From the NCBI RefSeq assembly GCF_030295325.1, contig NZ_AP027059.1:1174637-1238636 (forward strand): a stretch of DNA of 64,000 nucleotides. Reading direction: 5' to 3'. Numbering within the stretch: position 1 is the stretch's first letter; every line of letters starts with the position of its first letter. Of the stretch, positions 62,536-64,000 are shown one piece after another. The notes below the pieces were generated by a model, which saw only the letters and a program-made list of their open reading frames with translations, was not told the DNA's origin and searched no databases. Origin of the DNA: Haliovirga abyssi. Its GTDB lineage: Bacteria; Fusobacteriota; Fusobacteriia; Fusobacteriales; Haliovirgaceae. Both the position numbers and the translations under genes were made by a program.

Positions 62536-63726
62536 TTATAACTCTTCTATTTTTTCTAATTCTATCATAAAATATTCTAACTCTCCAAACACATCTACAT
62601 TTTCTCGGATTATTTTAGCATAAATTCCAGGTTTATTATTAATCATCCAATATTTAACTTTCGAATCTCCATCAAATCCCTCTACAACTGTACATTCAAA
62701 TTTTCCAGCTGGAACTGTAACAATTTTATTTCCTAAAATTCTATATGGATATAGCTCTTTTTCAGGAAAAAATTTATTATATATATTTGTATTTTCGTCT
62801 ATATAGCTTTCGTGAATTTTCTTTTCTTCATCATTTACAATTCTAAAATCATTAAATCTTATACTTTCTTTTTCAGAATTAACCACAACCTTAGATATAA
62901 CTTCACTGTATTTAAATATCCCTAATTCTTCTATTAAATCTGCTTTCCTATACTTTAATTTTTTTATATTTTTTAACTTATCTACCATTTGATAAAAATC
63001 ATTCCAAGGTAAGTCAGAATCATTTTCTTTTTCCTCATCAAAATTATCATATTTAAAATTCAATCTCTCAATTTTACTTTTTAACACTTTTTTATTAGCC
63101 TCTATTTCTTCATCTCTATTAATATTTCTTAAAATAAATTTATTTTTTGTAATAGAAATAATTTTATTCTCCCCTCTTAATATATTTGGTTGACCTATAA
63201 CTATAACAGTTTTATCTTTAGAGTTATATACCCATGTTCCTTTTGTAGTGCTACTCATCCCTTCTTCTATACTTATTAACGTAAAATTTCCTGATACATC
63301 TAATTTTAAAAAATTTATTGAGTCTTCTCCTTTTATTTCCCATACTCCATTTAAATTAGCTTTTTTATTTATATTTTCTATATTTTTATAATCAAACCTA
63401 TCATAATATAATTTTTGTTTCCCTTTCACCATTTCTAAACTATTCGTTGTTAATTTTGTTATTTTCACATTTCCATTAAAATCATTAATTTCTTTTGATT
63501 TCATAATAATTTCATTATCATTATTCCACTTCCATGTTCCTACTTTTATTCCCATATATTTCAAAATTCTATTTTTTTCAAATGTTAATATAATAAACAT
63601 CTTCTTAATATTACTACCTGTTTCTACTCTTTTCAACATCCAACTTCCTATAATATCTACCGATTGAGCATTTAATATAAATGTAAACGTTACTAAAAAC
63701 ATTATTACTATCCATTTTTTCTTCAT
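62536..63726 (-). CDS. Exported protein with two lipocalin-like modules and a DUF3108-like tail
   Basis: 396 residues. Signal peptide ends FILNAQS. Two related modules begin IIGSWMLKRVETGSNIKK (about 26) and LNGVWEIKGEDSINFLKL (about 124), each followed by a GTWKWNNDNEIIMK/GTWVYNSKDKTVIV strand pair, as in lipocalin-like domains. From about 240 the sequence changes; the end LYPYRILGNKIVTVPAGKFE, CTVVEG and KVKYWMINNKPGIYAKIIRE resembles the DUF3108 type of periplasmic protein. Function unknown; probably periplasmic or at the outer membrane. Confidence 0.6.
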   Translation of the reverse strand: MKKKWIVIMFLVTFTFILNAQSVDIIGSWMLKRVETGSNIKKMFIILTFEKNRILKYMGIKVGTWKWNNDNEIIMKSKEINDFNGNVKITKLTTNSLEMVKGKQKLYYDRFDYKNIENINKKANLNGVWEIKGEDSINFLKLDVSGNFTLISIEEGMSSTTKGTWVYNSKDKTVIVIGQPNILRGENKIISITKNKFILRNINRDEEIEANKKVLKSKIERLNFKYDNFDEEKENDSDLPWNDFYQMVDKLKNIKKLKYRKADLIEELGIFKYSEVISKVVVNSEKESIRFNDFRIVNDEEKKIHESYIDENTNIYNKFFPEKELYPYRILGNKIVTVPAGKFECTVVEGFDGDSKVKYWMINNKPGIYAKIIRENVDVFGELEYFMIELEKIEEL

Positions 63727-63747
63727 TTCGCACCCTCCTATTTTTAT

Positions 63748-64000
63748 TTAAACGTTCTTTAATTTTGTAAAGCCATAAAAAAATATAGTTAATACAAATC
63801 CTATATAAAATATTATTTCCCAAACATTCTTAACCCCATAATTAGAAATCATAAATCCTGAAATTAATGGTGCTATTGTAAATCCAATCATATTTAAAGT
63901 ACCAAATATGCTATTAAACCTACCTCTATGAGTTATAGGTGTATGTAATGAAATATAGACTCCATAATTAGTAACGTATAATATCTCTCCTATGCTCCAT
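63748..64000 (-). CDS. MFS transporter, C-terminal 84 residues (starts beyond window)
   Basis: The open frame on the minus strand reads WSIGEILYVTNYGVYISLHT, PITHRGRFNSIFGTLNMIGF, TIAPLISGFMISNYGVKNVW, EIIFYIGFVLTIFFYGFTKL, KNV and a stop. RGRFNSIFG is the short cytoplasmic loop motif common in the second half of major facilitator proteins, and the last two membrane helices follow. It is probably a small-molecule exporter, but the substrate cannot be told from this part. Ends 21 bases before the exported protein gene. Confidence 0.85.
   Translation of the reverse strand, partial: WSIGEILYVTNYGVYISLHTPITHRGRFNSIFGTLNMIGFTIAPLISGFMISNYGVKNVWEIIFYIGFVLTIFFYGFTKLKNV

Noticed and set aside
1-64000. 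tRNA, rRNA and CRISPR loci
   Set aside because: I saw no cloverleaf with a GTTCxA-type loop, no rRNA-like sequence and no regular repeat-spacer array on either strand; a covariance search could still reveal a small RNA.

Overview
The window is an AT-rich stretch (about a quarter G+C by eye) of a bacterial chromosome. Almost every gene is on the minus strand. The only plus-strand genes are rpsT and the transposase of an IS3-type element. Signal peptides, a lipobox protein, a LolA-like protein, several predicted outer-membrane beta-barrels and PorV-like proteins point to a Gram-negative-type (two-membrane) anaerobe. The class III ribonucleotide reductase supports anaerobic life. The gene blocks pgpH-phoH-ybeY-dgkA, mreC-lolA-like-recO-EIIA-nrdR and the CBS-HutP protein suggest a deep-branching relative of Fusobacteriota, but this is inference. 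Flagellar genes and surface proteins with type IX-like tails would be unusual there, so the taxonomy should stay open.

Layout from left to right. 1-5340: 3' truncated nrdD behind a strong promoter with two NrdR boxes, then dgkA-PAP2, ybeY, pgpH and phoH. 5589-6202: rpsU-yqeY. 6277-10747: a chemotaxis receptor and a JAB-DinG fusion helicase. 11065-12977: rpsT (+), then an IS3-type element inserted in a dispersed repeat. 12995-19641: holA, an SPL-like radical SAM protein, a membrane protein, CBS-HutP, guaA, glpX and an S1-domain protein. 19820-29167: a flagellar basal-body/export operon (flgB, flgC, fliE, fliF, fliG, fliH, fliI, a large lipoprotein, fliJ-like, motE-like) ending in a DivIC/FtsB-like gene. 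29211-36184: a mixed housekeeping operon (M20 peptidase, mreC, LolA-like, recO, EIIA, DUF2007-like, nrdR, trpC, HD, aroQ, DedA). 36424-38031: a degraded IS with intact terminal inverted repeats. 38410-39159: csoR-like and cspA. 39368-60134: xseA followed by a 19-kb cell-surface cluster. 60402-64000: recR, a flavoprotein, a lipocalin-like exported protein and the end of an MFS transporter.

The most interesting region is 39368-58934. It encodes a 1080-residue outer-membrane protein with Asp-rich calcium-type repeats reminiscent of SprA, three or four further beta-barrels (one clearly PorV/PorQ-like), and two giant secreted proteins (1583 and 2330 residues). Both giants end in a YPNPF-type domain and a basic LLK tail, as in type IX secretion cargo. 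Together they look like a cargo-plus-shuttle-plus-translocon set for a type IX-like pathway. None of the inner-membrane motor genes (PorL/M/N) is in the window.

At least two dispersed non-coding repeat families punctuate intergenic spaces. Family A is built on a GCTACGC core and has six copies. Family B is an imperfect palindrome with three copies, one of which supplies the stop codon of recO.
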